Positions 18,487-26,051 of a DNA stretch of 33,752 nt are shown one piece after another. Within the stretch, counting starts at the first letter, position 1. The number at the start of each line of letters is the position of its first letter. The translations under genes and the position numbers were made by a program. This stretch comes from Coxiellaceae bacterium UBA1530 (GTDB lineage: Bacteria; Pseudomonadota; Gammaproteobacteria; Coxiellales; Coxiellaceae), in NCBI GenBank assembly GCA_002323325.1, contig DCQA01000025.1, forward strand, positions 1-33,752, given 5' to 3'. The notes under the pieces were generated by a model. The model did no database searches. It saw only the letters and a program-made list of their open reading frames with translations, and had not been told where the DNA came from.

Positions 18487-18607
18487 CTGAATAAATTACA
18501 GCACCCTGCCATTCATATTTGGGCGAGCACCACCACGTCTAGTACCGCAGAATTTAATTGCCCACCCGTCAGAATGGCCCGGTTAAGAATACCAGTGGAG
18601 AGAAAAA

Positions 18608-19648
18608 ATGTTTCGAGTTGCTATTAATGGTTTTGGTCGTATCGGTAGAAATGTACTCAGGGCTTACTACGAGCGATTGAACGCGGGCGAATCGCTACCG
18701 TATAAGATTGTTGCTTTAAACGATCTTGGTGACGCAAATATCAACGCCCATCTTATGCAGTATGACACGGCTCATGGCCGCTTTCCCGGACAAGTGTCGG
18801 TGCTTGATAATAACTTAGTGGTTAACGGCGATAATATTAAAGTATTGGCAGAACGAAATCCCAGTGACCTACCTTGGGCTGAGATGAACATCGATGTGGT
18901 GTTTGAATGCACAGGCTTATTCACCAAGCGCCAAGCGGCCGAAAAACACATTCAAGCCGGTGCCAAACGCGTTTTGATTTCTGCGCCTGGTACCGACCTC
19001 GATGCCACTATTGTATTTGGTGTTAACGACCATATTCTTACCGAAGAGCATCACTTAATCTCGAATGCTTCATGTACTACCAACTGTCTTGCACCGTTAG
19101 TCTATGCGTTAAACAATACTATCGGTATTGAATCCGGGCTTGCAACTACTATTCACTCTTACACTAATGACCAAGTCCTAACTGACGTCTATCACACTGA
19201 CTTGCGTCGTGCGCGTTCAGCCACTCACTCAATGATTCCAACTAAAACGGGGGCAGCCAGTGCGATCGGTGAAGTAATTCCAGAAATGAAAGGCAAACTT
19301 GATGGCCTAGCAGTACGTGTACCCGTGATCAACACCTCATTGGTTGATTTTACCTTTTCCGCTAAATGTGACACCACGGTTGAACAAGTCAATACTATTT
19401 TATCTGCAGCTGCCGAACAGCAGTTAGCAGGCGTGCTTGCTGTTAACACGCTGCCATTAGTGTCAACTGACTTCAATCATCACCCTGCTTCCTCAGTGTT
19501 TGATAGTACTCAGACTAAAGTAATTGGCAACACAGTTAAAGTTTTAGCATGGTATGATAATGAGTGGGGCTTTTCTAATCGCATGCTCGACAATGCTAAA
19601 GTCATTGTGGCACTCGACACGGCTAAAGAAACCGCTGTTGCAAGTTAG
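18608..19648 (+). CDS. gap: Glyceraldehyde-3-phosphate dehydrogenase, type I
   Basis: Oxidatively phosphorylates glyceraldehyde 3-phosphate in lower glycolysis, or runs in reverse in gluconeogenesis. The 346 residues include the NAD motif NGFGRIGR (7-14), LNDLGD at about 37-42, catalytic Cys156 in NASCTTNCLAP, and His183 in TIHSYTNDQ. The stretch HTDLRRARSATHSMIPTKTG and the closing WYDNEWGFSNRM are typical of GapA/Gap rather than erythrose-4-phosphate dehydrogenase. GGAGA lies six bases before the ATG. Two HexR sites in its 266-bp upstream region imply KDPG-responsive control, and a strong terminator follows. Another gap paralogue may exist elsewhere in the genome. Confidence 0.95.
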   Translation: MFRVAINGFGRIGRNVLRAYYERLNAGESLPYKIVALNDLGDANINAHLMQYDTAHGRFPGQVSVLDNNLVVNGDNIKVLAERNPSDLPWAEMNIDVVFECTGLFTKRQAAEKHIQAGAKRVLISAPGTDLDATIVFGVNDHILTEEHHLISNASCTTNCLAPLVYALNNTIGIESGLATTIHSYTNDQVLTDVYHTDLRRARSATHSMIPTKTGAASAIGEVIPEMKGKLDGLAVRVPVINTSLVDFTFSAKCDTTVEQVNTILSAAAEQQLAGVLAVNTLPLVSTDFNHHPASSVFDSTQTKVIGNTVKVLAWYDNEWGFSNRMLDNAKVIVALDTAKETAVAS

Positions 19649-19657
19649 CATCAATAG

Positions 19658-19693
19658 CCGAGCAAGTGGTTTTACTGCTCGCTCGGTTTTTTT
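19658..19693 (+). terminator. Rho-independent terminator after gap
   Basis: CCGAGC (19658-19663) pairs with GCTCGG (19681-19686), with additional AGT/ACT pairing inside, followed by seven T (19687-19693). It lies 9 bp past the gap stop. The minus-strand gene ends at 19703, just beyond it, so it closes the plus-strand transcript. Confidence 0.88.
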
Positions 19694-19702
19694 AGTACCA
19701 AG

Positions 19703-20071
19703 CTAACCCCACTTTCCTTTGCCATAAGGCGCATTCCAACAGTGGGCTAAACGGCCATTCTCAACTTTAAATACTTCTATTCCGCAAAGATTCATATTTT
19801 CATCTTTGGCTGATTTAGTCTCCCAGATTGACGTCACATAAGTGTCATCAGCATGGGTAATGATACGATCAATATGCACGCCGAAATCTTCAACGCCCAT
19901 TTTTACTCGTGCAATTTGCTCATCATGGCTTAATTCTGTGACGCCACCATCGACATCATGACGAATAATCGGATCGGCACACAGTTCACGTACCAACTCA
20001 TAGTTGCCTTGATTACTGGCCTCTTCCCAATAGCGCTCTAACAGAATTTGCGCTTGACTCTTTTCGCTCAT
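19703..20071 (-). CDS. NTF2/SnoaL-like small protein
   Basis: A 122-residue protein of probable cone-like alpha+beta NTF2 fold. It has an N-terminal helix pair (LLERYWEEASNQGNYELVRELC), the IIRHDVDGGVTELSHDEQ segment, and C-terminal strands ending EVFKVENGRLAHCWNAPY. The ending FKVENGRLAHCW closely resembles SnoaL-like polyketide cyclase and limonene-epoxide-hydrolase-like proteins. The family includes enzymes and binding proteins, so no reaction is assigned. The start is ATG 20071 (MSEKSQAQ), with GGAG upstream; a longer frame from 20131 lacks such a site. It starts 46 bp after the Mo-oxidoreductase stop, making it the likely last gene of that operon. Confidence 0.75.
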   Translation of the reverse strand: MSEKSQAQILLERYWEEASNQGNYELVRELCADPIIRHDVDGGVTELSHDEQIARVKMGVEDFGVHIDRIITHADDTYVTSIWETKSAKDENMNLCGIEVFKVENGRLAHCWNAPYGKGKWG

Positions 20072-20117
20072 CGATCGATCTCCAATTTTTAGTCTGTGAA
20101 GTTTTATTTTTTGCCGT

Positions 20118-22238
20118 CTAAGCCCTAACAACCGTAATAGGTACCGCTGTCATAATCGGCATTCGGGCATAATTATCATTACTGTTTTCCATGCTTAGCA
20201 ATTCCGATACTGAAGCAAAACTTTCATTATTTTGACCATTGCTATCACCGCCAAAATTATGCGAACTGGCAACCACGCCTCGCCGTAATGTCACGTCGGC
20301 AGACAACATGGCGAGTATTTTTCCAAAATCAGATTCTAATGCTACCCTGTCGCCCACTTCTGCGCCGAGAGCGAGAATATCATCGGGATGCATATATACG
20401 GGGTTACTGGTAACCGACTTCGGTAATTCATGACACATTGAATTGTAAACGTATTTATTTCGTCGGCAAATTAATAAAAAGTGATCGTCACGGCTGTCTT
20501 GATCCGCTAATGTTTTCGCCAATACCGCAAATTCCTGCGCCACCCCTTCAGGCATTAGCTGAAACTTATCGTCCATACCTTCAATAGCTGGCATGACAGC
20601 CACATCAGAAAACTCTGAATAAAGTTTACCGCCATGATGGCTCGCAATATCGGCAATTGGCACTTTAGTTGCCTCGGCAGGATAAAGTTTCTCTAACAAA
20701 CCAATAAAGTCTTCATTCGAATGCTGGCTATCGACTTGACCGCCAGGCAAGTCAATCACTAAGTCCATTCGTTTAGCCAGTTCGGCAAGATAGATCCACT
20801 CTTCGCTCGCCTCACCGGGCGGTTCGATGAGCTTTTCGGCAAACTGGTGAAAGGGTTTATCAAATACAAAATCGGCATAGCTGGTAATTTCAGGCCGCTC
20901 TAAGCCATAACTGGCTGGTAAAATATAATCCGCCAATGCCGTAGTATCGGTGTGCCTTACGTCAATACAGACCAATAGATCAAGCGCACTTAACGCTTGT
21001 TTAATTTTAGCCTTGTCTGGTAACGATAAAACAGGATTGCCGCCAATCACGATTAAGGCTTTAACCTGCCCTTGACCGGCTGTCAAAATTTCATCAGCTA
21101 AGGTTGAACTGGGCATCTCTTGATACACCTGTCTCGCATCAGCAACCCGAGAGCGTCGATTATTTGCCTGAAGATTAAGTGTTGGAGGAAGAAAATCCCA
21201 AGGTATGACCGCTTCCATCGGCGGCATATTCGGGGTTAATAAAGAGGTATTAACTTTATCGCCAATACGATTATGTCGGCCACAAATCGTATTCATGGCG
21301 CAAATCAAATGTTCGGATAAGTTCGGGTGCGGGCCCATATCAGGTCCTGTTCCACTGGATACACAGCCACGCTTTTGGCCGCCAAATAGCTCGACTGCTT
21401 GCTCAATTAATATTGCGTCAATACCTGACTGCTTAGCCACAAAGGCAAGATCATAAGGATCAACCTGCGCTTTAAGCGCGGCAAAGTCATGAGTGTATTG
21501 CTGGCAAAAATCATGATCATAAAGTGATTTCTGAATCAGCAGACGAATCATGCCCGCTAATAAAACGGCATCTTGACCGGGTTTAATCGCTAAATGAAGA
21601 TCAGCCAGCTGTGCCGTTTCGGTCAACCTCGGGTCTATGACTATAAGTTTTAAGCCACGCTTTTTCGCTTGTTTAATCGATTTAGGTCGCCAACCCGGCG
21701 GGCCGCTCAACTGATTTAAACTCGATACGACCACGTTGTTGCCGACCAATATCGCCACGTCCGAGGATTCAAATGACTGCACGCCGCCCGCCCACACTCC
21801 GTGTCGGCCAGTAGCAATGATTTTTGCCGGCTGATCAATGGTCATCGTACTAAACATATTGTGCGAGCCAAGCGCATTCAGCCACGCATGAAACACTGGC
21901 ACTGTCGCACCTTTAAACTGCACACCGTTACCCGAAAACAGAGCAATTGATTCAGAGCCATATTGGTCTTTAATAGCCATTAATCGCGCGGCAATCTGAT
22001 CTAAGGCTTCGCTTTTATTCAGCTGAACGAGGTCTTCACCCTGTCGTTTTAAAGGCTGCAATAAGCGGTTTTTTGCGCTTAACAGATCAGGGAATTGCCG
22101 GCCCTTAGTACAGCTAAACCCTTCACTCAGCGGATGGTTTGTATCAGGACGAAAAGAGAGTATCTGGTTATCTTCTACCTCAGCCTCAAAACCACAAAAG
22201 GCAGAACAAATAGAACAAAAAGTTTTTTTTGTTTGCAT
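20118..22238 (-). CDS. Molybdopterin (bis-MGD) oxidoreductase with N-terminal [4Fe-4S] motif
   Basis: A 706-residue member of the DMSO-reductase superfamily. The N-terminal cluster motif is C8-xx-C11-xxx-C15 with C43 (FSCTKG). Cofactor-binding segments follow: AILVGNNVV (162-170), IVIDPRLTETA, and a C-terminal MGD-contact domain with SSHNFGG and NNESF. No Tat signal is visible (the protein starts MQTKKTFCSICSAFCG), so it is probably cytoplasmic. Counting from the GTNN-like motif (GSHN 124-127), the Mo-ligand position held by Sec140 in E. coli FdhF falls on Asp135 (TIDQPAK). It is thus unlikely to be an ordinary formate dehydrogenase; the substrate is unknown. AAGG precedes ATG 22238. The gene lies 144 bp after the carboxyltransferase-like gene. 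An A8 run in codons 3-5 could cause slippage. Confidence 0.88.
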   Translation of the reverse strand: MQTKKTFCSICSAFCGFEAEVEDNQILSFRPDTNHPLSEGFSCTKGRQFPDLLSAKNRLLQPLKRQGEDLVQLNKSEALDQIAARLMAIKDQYGSESIALFSGNGVQFKGATVPVFHAWLNALGSHNMFSTMTIDQPAKIIATGRHGVWAGGVQSFESSDVAILVGNNVVVSSLNQLSGPPGWRPKSIKQAKKRGLKLIVIDPRLTETAQLADLHLAIKPGQDAVLLAGMIRLLIQKSLYDHDFCQQYTHDFAALKAQVDPYDLAFVAKQSGIDAILIEQAVELFGGQKRGCVSSGTGPDMGPHPNLSEHLICAMNTICGRHNRIGDKVNTSLLTPNMPPMEAVIPWDFLPPTLNLQANNRRSRVADARQVYQEMPSSTLADEILTAGQGQVKALIVIGGNPVLSLPDKAKIKQALSALDLLVCIDVRHTDTTALADYILPASYGLERPEITSYADFVFDKPFHQFAEKLIEPPGEASEEWIYLAELAKRMDLVIDLPGGQVDSQHSNEDFIGLLEKLYPAEATKVPIADIASHHGGKLYSEFSDVAVMPAIEGMDDKFQLMPEGVAQEFAVLAKTLADQDSRDDHFLLICRRNKYVYNSMCHELPKSVTSNPVYMHPDDILALGAEVGDRVALESDFGKILAMLSADVTLRRGVVASSHNFGGDSNGQNNESFASVSELLSMENSNDNYARMPIMTAVPITVVRA

Positions 22239-22307
22239 GACGACTGACCTTATTATTATTGGCGTAACACAAGGTGAATAATGTACGATTAAAATAGCTT
22301 ACGCGAA

Positions 22308-22368
22308 ATCAGCTGCTGGTCACATTACAGCAAATATACCCAGTGAGTCAGTCGACGGGCCAGCTGAT
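22308..22368. repeat. Spaced inverted repeat between two operon genes
   Basis: ATCAGCTG (22308-22315) and CAGCTGAT (22361-22368) are perfect 8-bp inverted arms 45 bp apart in the 144-bp gap between the carboxyltransferase-like gene and the Mo-oxidoreductase. There is no U tract, so it is not a classic terminator. It could be an operator pair or an RNA structure, or chance. Confidence 0.3.
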
Positions 22369-22382
22369 AAAGACGAAACTCA

Positions 22383-24503
22383 TTAAGAGAGGAAATCTTG
22401 CGCCTGACCCACACCTTCACGACGGCGACGCTTCAGCGTTGTGGAGATAATACGGTCGAGCTTTCGCGCCGTCATCTCATCGAGCGAGGCTCGTGAATCT
22501 GCCCCAGTACGTCGACAAATTCGCTGTAAGTCCCAAAATACCGCGCCCGCAAAAAGGCCGACAAAACGTCTTTCAATGTAATAGCGATTTTTGCGTGCAT
22601 CGTCATTAGTTTCACAAATAGGATCTATAACCTCGGTCATTCGCTGATTGGTGCGCAGACGAATACTTTCCTTATCACCATTAAGCACTAAATCTTTAAT
22701 GCTGTTAACAATACCGTCGTAATCACCTAATGCAGCTAACAAGAACTCATCAGTCAACTCATCGGCTGCTGCCTGACGCGATTCAGGTATGTCTTTACCT
22801 GGCAGCAAATGTAAGGTCTGATCGAGAATAAACCGTAAGCGCTCTTCGGTTGGCTGTAAAATATTTTTTGTCAATAAGCGATCCGTTTTACCGGCTGGAC
22901 GCATAATATGCATCATTACGCATTCCTGAACCGTACCAAAGTTTTCACAGGATTGTGGATAACGTGAAAATAAATCACCGACGTATTCTTCTACCCCAGT
23001 AATATCATGATCAATGGTAATCTTAGCAGGATGTTCAACCAGCACATCGGGCTCGGGGAAAATGCGGCCTGCCTTGTTGCGAAAGCCGTCAGCATCTTGC
23101 TCAATGGCAGCGCAATACTGCTTAACTTCTTCCACTAATTCAGCGGCCACGTTTACCTGCTCGCCTGTCGCGTGATTAACCACTTGGCCATAATGGCCAA
23201 GTACCAAACGACAAAATCTGGGATCAACTAATTGATAAGCAGTCGTACGCTGACGATTACCCAAACTTTTAATGGTTTGCTTTGCAATAATATCGGCGGT
23301 GGGCGTTACCAAGGGAACAAAACCTAACTGGCTTTGAATCCTGCGCAATTCATCTTCAAATAGAACCAATGCCTCGTCGAGATCGACCCCAAACATGCCG
23401 CAGACATTGGCCTGTAAGTCTTTCACAATAAAGGGAATAGCACCGCCTGGAATTCCTAAGCTAACTAATTTTTTTAGCGTCGCCAAGGGAATGGCCGCGT
23501 CTTGTCGGCCTTTCGCACGCGGCCCAAAAACCTCAGCGAGATTCGCTTTTAGAGCAGTAATCGCATTGGCATTGGTCGGTATAACGCCTTTTAGGTAGCA
23601 GATATTTTCAACATCGTGATGTGAAGCACCGCCCGCTAGTGGCTCAACCGCGACTTCAATGCCACTAATACCGGCTTCAATCGCGACCGTCTGAACACCC
23701 AGTGCACGCGCTTCGTCGGTACTATGACAATGCAAATAAACGGGTAGTCCCAGTGATTTGAGTGCCGGAATTAAATCTAACGCCAAAGCCGGTGTCAGCT
23801 GGCCACTCATGTCTTTGATGCATAATGAATCCAAACCGCCACCGGCCTGCTCGGCGATAGCAATTAATTTTTTGGCATAATTGACGTAGTAAGTGCTGCT
23901 GTAGCAAGCTGTACTGGAGTTATTCACTGGCTGAACATAGGATAAGGCGGCTTGCACATGCACGCGCTTTGCCGAGGCAGCTTGACCTTTACTATTCGCG
24001 AGTGCATTAGCCGCAGCGGCCTGCTGATCTTTTTTCACCATGTATGAAATGGAGAAACGAAGATTTTCAGCATCATTTAAAGCGTCAAAGTTGCGAATAA
24101 TCAGGGTGTTATCCTTTTCACTATCACCGCCAGCATCCACTAACAGATCAATGCTTTGCTGCTGAACATCGGTAGCATAATGTTGAAAGCCTAATTGATT
24201 AGCACCGCGCATGAGTATCTGAAGGGGCAAGCGAGCGCCCTCAGCATTGATCACGGACTTAGCATTTCGGAGAACTTGATAGGGATTAAACCCGTGCTCT
24301 AGGGCAATTTGATAACTCTGGCCACCACCAATTTCTAAGCTGGAGAAACCCACCGCCAACGCATGTTTGACCATCAGGCTTAATTCTGCCTGATCAAAAG
24401 TCCATACCCCCGTTGACTGCATCATATCGCGCAAAACCCAACCAATATTGACGGCCTTGGTCGCTTCACTACTCATTGAAGCTTGGCTTTCTGTTGATGC
24501 CAT
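22383..24503 (-). CDS. Carboxyltransferase-like protein (PYC/OADA type) without biotin domain
   Basis: A 706-residue protein related to the carboxyltransferase half of pyruvate carboxylase and oxaloacetate decarboxylase alpha. The TIM-barrel metal residues are recognisable: Asp26 (WVLRDMMQS), Lys230 (CIKDMSGQ, normally MKDMAG) and His258/His260 (LHCHSTDE). The PYC-OADA helical domain follows from about 320 to 510 (GIPGGAIPFIVKDLQ, AYQLVDPRFCRLVLGHYGQV). Differences are strong: the catalytic-Thr segment normally S-G-x-T-S-Q-P reads AGGASHH (290-296), no AMKM biotin site exists, and a charged region of about 190 residues (about 518-706, ending KRRRREGVGQAQDFLS) has no domain I recognise. GGGGA lies eight bases before ATG 24503. 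It is the first gene of the probable operon with the Mo-enzyme. Activity is uncertain. Confidence 0.78.
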   Translation of the reverse strand: MASTESQASMSSEATKAVNIGWVLRDMMQSTGVWTFDQAELSLMVKHALAVGFSSLEIGGGQSYQIALEHGFNPYQVLRNAKSVINAEGARLPLQILMRGANQLGFQHYATDVQQQSIDLLVDAGGDSEKDNTLIIRNFDALNDAENLRFSISYMVKKDQQAAAANALANSKGQAASAKRVHVQAALSYVQPVNNSSTACYSSTYYVNYAKKLIAIAEQAGGGLDSLCIKDMSGQLTPALALDLIPALKSLGLPVYLHCHSTDEARALGVQTVAIEAGISGIEVAVEPLAGGASHHDVENICYLKGVIPTNANAITALKANLAEVFGPRAKGRQDAAIPLATLKKLVSLGIPGGAIPFIVKDLQANVCGMFGVDLDEALVLFEDELRRIQSQLGFVPLVTPTADIIAKQTIKSLGNRQRTTAYQLVDPRFCRLVLGHYGQVVNHATGEQVNVAAELVEEVKQYCAAIEQDADGFRNKAGRIFPEPDVLVEHPAKITIDHDITGVEEYVGDLFSRYPQSCENFGTVQECVMMHIMRPAGKTDRLLTKNILQPTEERLRFILDQTLHLLPGKDIPESRQAAADELTDEFLLAALGDYDGIVNSIKDLVLNGDKESIRLRTNQRMTEVIDPICETNDDARKNRYYIERRFVGLFAGAVFWDLQRICRRTGADSRASLDEMTARKLDRIISTTLKRRRREGVGQAQDFLS

Positions 24504-24648
24504 TAAGAGATCCCCAAAGAAATAAATTTAAGTTAATGAATGATACCGCATGTGAGCGACGCTAAAAAGAAAATTTTTAATACGCTAAGCCTGCTTATGC
24601 GTTAGACAGTGAAAAACATAGTCAAAAAAATAATCGCTTATCACTAAG

Positions 24649-24662
24649 CACCAACATTGGTG
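24649..24662. promoter_or_regulatory. Candidate operator palindrome upstream of the carboxyltransferase/Mo operon
   Basis: CACCAACATTGGTG has perfect 6-bp arms and a 2-bp centre, and lies 146 bp upstream of the start at 24503. TACT (24671-24674) and AGTA (24682-24685) form a second small inverted pair just beside it. Its position suits an operator for the minus-strand operon; the cognate regulator is unknown. Confidence 0.3.
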
Positions 24663-24979
24663 GAGAAATACTATCGTGGGAGTATTAGCGGCAAACATTG
24701 ACGCATCATTATAAATAGCAGTCTAAAATAGATCGTATTAAACGACATGGAGCCACTAAAATCAGATGATAGTACGATTGCATGGTCTGCTGATGTTAGC
24801 GATTGAGCCTGTAAAAAAGTCAACCAGTAGGCCCCCACTAAAATTCAAATATGAAACACCATAATCCGGGTTTCTTTGACACAGTGATCGAGCATGTTCT
24901 TAATTGCTAGTTGATGTGGCCCGCAATGACCGCATGCTTTTTGAGCTAAATTTAACCAGCTTTATTATGGGAAGAAGAG

Positions 24980-25009
24980 CTTTGATAGCAAACTCTTTAC
25001 TTATCAAAG
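24980..25009 (-). terminator. AT-rich hairpin downstream of tRNA-Lys
   Basis: CTTTGATA (24980-24987) and TATCAAAG (25002-25009) form a perfect 8-bp stem with a 14-nt loop, 41-70 nt past the 3' end of the minus-strand tRNA. A pyrimidine-rich stretch (CTCTTCTTCCC) follows on that strand instead of a clean U run. It could end or protect the tRNA precursor. Confidence 0.35.
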
Positions 25010-25049
25010 AAACAATCAAGGGAGAAGGAATGGCTGAAAATAAAGAAAT

Positions 25050-25125
25050 TGGTGGGTCGTGCTGGGTTCGAACCAGCGACCAATTGGTTAAAAGCCAACT
25101 GCTCTACCGACTGAGCTAACGACCC
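25050..25125 (-). tRNA. tRNA-Lys (anticodon UUU)
   Basis: A 76-nt cloverleaf with encoded CCA. The acceptor stem GGGTCGT pairs with ACGACCC, the D-arm is AGCTCAGTCGGTAGAGC, the anticodon loop is CTTTTAA with anticodon TTT (plus-strand 25090-25092), and the T-arm loop is GTTCGAA. It is very close to E. coli tRNA-Lys as I recall it. It stands alone, divergent from pilE. Confidence 0.98.
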
Positions 25126-25132
25126 AACAAAA

Positions 25133-25161
25133 GTAATAGCGCATGCCATGTGAAGAGTGAA
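25133..25161 (-). promoter_or_regulatory. Candidate promoter for tRNA-Lys
   Basis: On the minus strand, TTCACT (25156-25161) and TATTAC (25133-25138) are 17 bp apart. The -10 ends 7 bp before the mature tRNA, so transcription would begin almost at the tRNA 5' end. Each hexamer matches consensus at four positions. Confidence 0.4.
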
Positions 25162-25291
25162 CATAATACTGATTTGAACAAAAATAACAAGGCCATTTTT
25201 GGAAAATTCACTCACTCCATCACACTATTTATCCTACTACTATTCTTTTCACTGTATTTTCTAAGAGGTACTTGTTTGACATTATTCAGTG

Positions 25292-25687
25292 ATGCACACC
25301 AACGACAGACTGTTATTTGAACAAAGCTTAGGATTTTCAATTCTAGAGCTCATGATAGTCATCACTATAATAAGTATCATAGCTGCATGGAGCTATCCAA
25401 ATTACATTCGTCATATACAACGAACGGAATGTCGAGTAGGTCAATTAGCACTTCATCAATTAGCCAGCAGAATGGAGCATTACGCGACACTTCATGGAAA
25501 TTATCTAGGCGCCAATAGCAATAACATGAATATTCATCAACTAGAACAACAATCTAGGTATCGTTTTATCATTAAAGAACTTAAAGCACATGAATTCACC
25601 TTAATGGCAACAAGCAATCAAGACGTTAAATCAGATCAATGCCGAGTACTCACTCTTACTAATACTCAAACCCATATAAAATCGTAA
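25292..25687 (+). CDS. pilE: Type IV pilin-like minor pilin (PilE family)
   Basis: A prepilin of 131 residues. A short hydrophilic leader ends LGF, with cleavage predicted after Gly14 to leave mature Phe1 and the conserved Glu5 (FSILELMIVITIISIIAAW), followed by a hydrophobic helix and YPNYIRHIQRTECR. Two cysteines, in TECRVGQ and SDQCRVLT, could form the pilin disulfide. In Pseudomonas pilE lies next to ispH/lspA/ileS, as here, supporting the name; the other minor pilins are not in the window. The start is ATG 25292 or GTG 25289, as an in-frame stop lies upstream at 25277; no good ribosome site is seen. GspH/FimT-type pseudopilins remain an alternative. Confidence 0.8.
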   Translation: MHTNDRLLFEQSLGFSILELMIVITIISIIAAWSYPNYIRHIQRTECRVGQLALHQLASRMEHYATLHGNYLGANSNNMNIHQLEQQSRYRFIIKELKAHEFTLMATSNQDVKSDQCRVLTLTNTQTHIKS

Positions 25688-25751
25688 CAGAACTACACAA
25701 ATTACCGGATTTTCAGTATGATTAAGAATACCCATGAAACAAGGAAGTTAC

Positions 25752-26051
25752 ATGATGATTCGCCAACTAGCTCTAGTGTTTACCTCCACCATGTTTCTAC
25801 AAACCTTATCGTTGGCAGAGCCCAACCAAACTATTTGTGATCAAAAAACGGTCATCTGTAAACAGCATGTCATGCATGATCTTGAAAACTGCCAAACCCG
25901 ACATCGCTCGCTTCAGGCAAAAAAGACAATTTGTAGTCCTAGCTACCGGCTGGAAACGGATACTTGTTACCAACGTCGTAAACAATGCCAACACCATCAA
26001 CAGCAACAACAATTGTTTGTAATGGCCAGTAAAGCTCCATCTCACTATTAA
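25752..26051 (+). CDS. Small secreted Cys-rich protein of unknown function
   Basis: About 99 residues. An N-terminal signal peptide (MMIRQLALVFTSTMFLQTLSLAEP) points to export. The mature part has six cysteines in a regular pattern (TICDQKTVICK, ENCQ, TICS, DTCYQRRKQC), in which the first and last pairs are each C-x6-C, fitting three disulfides. It is rich in Gln and His near the end (HHQQQQQ). AGGAAG lies just before the ATG pair at 25752/25755, favoured over the upstream ATG 25734. It follows pilE by about 64 bp on the same strand, so an association with pilus biogenesis is possible but unproven. Its stop overlaps the ispH stop on the other strand within TTAA. Confidence 0.6.
   Translation: MMIRQLALVFTSTMFLQTLSLAEPNQTICDQKTVICKQHVMHDLENCQTRHRSLQAKKTICSPSYRLETDTCYQRRKQCQHHQQQQQLFVMASKAPSHY

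Larger units (their letters stand above)
24504..25049. other. 546-bp intergenic region between tRNA-Lys and the carboxyltransferase-like gene
   Basis: It contains the palindrome at 24649-24662 and the hairpin at 24980-25009, and otherwise shows no convincing gene. An open frame from 24904 running into the tRNA is explained by tRNA overlap. I see no integrase, no duplicated tRNA 3' end and no promoter hexamer pair. It is long for this compact window. Confidence 0.5.

Noticed and set aside
24904..25119. Plus-strand open frame of 71 codons before pilE
   Set aside because: Its second half is the antisense of tRNA-Lys and its first half has no coding character; explained by the tRNA.
24504..25125. 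Integrated element at tRNA-Lys
   Set aside because: No integrase, no repeated tRNA 3' end and no mobile genes in the flanks.
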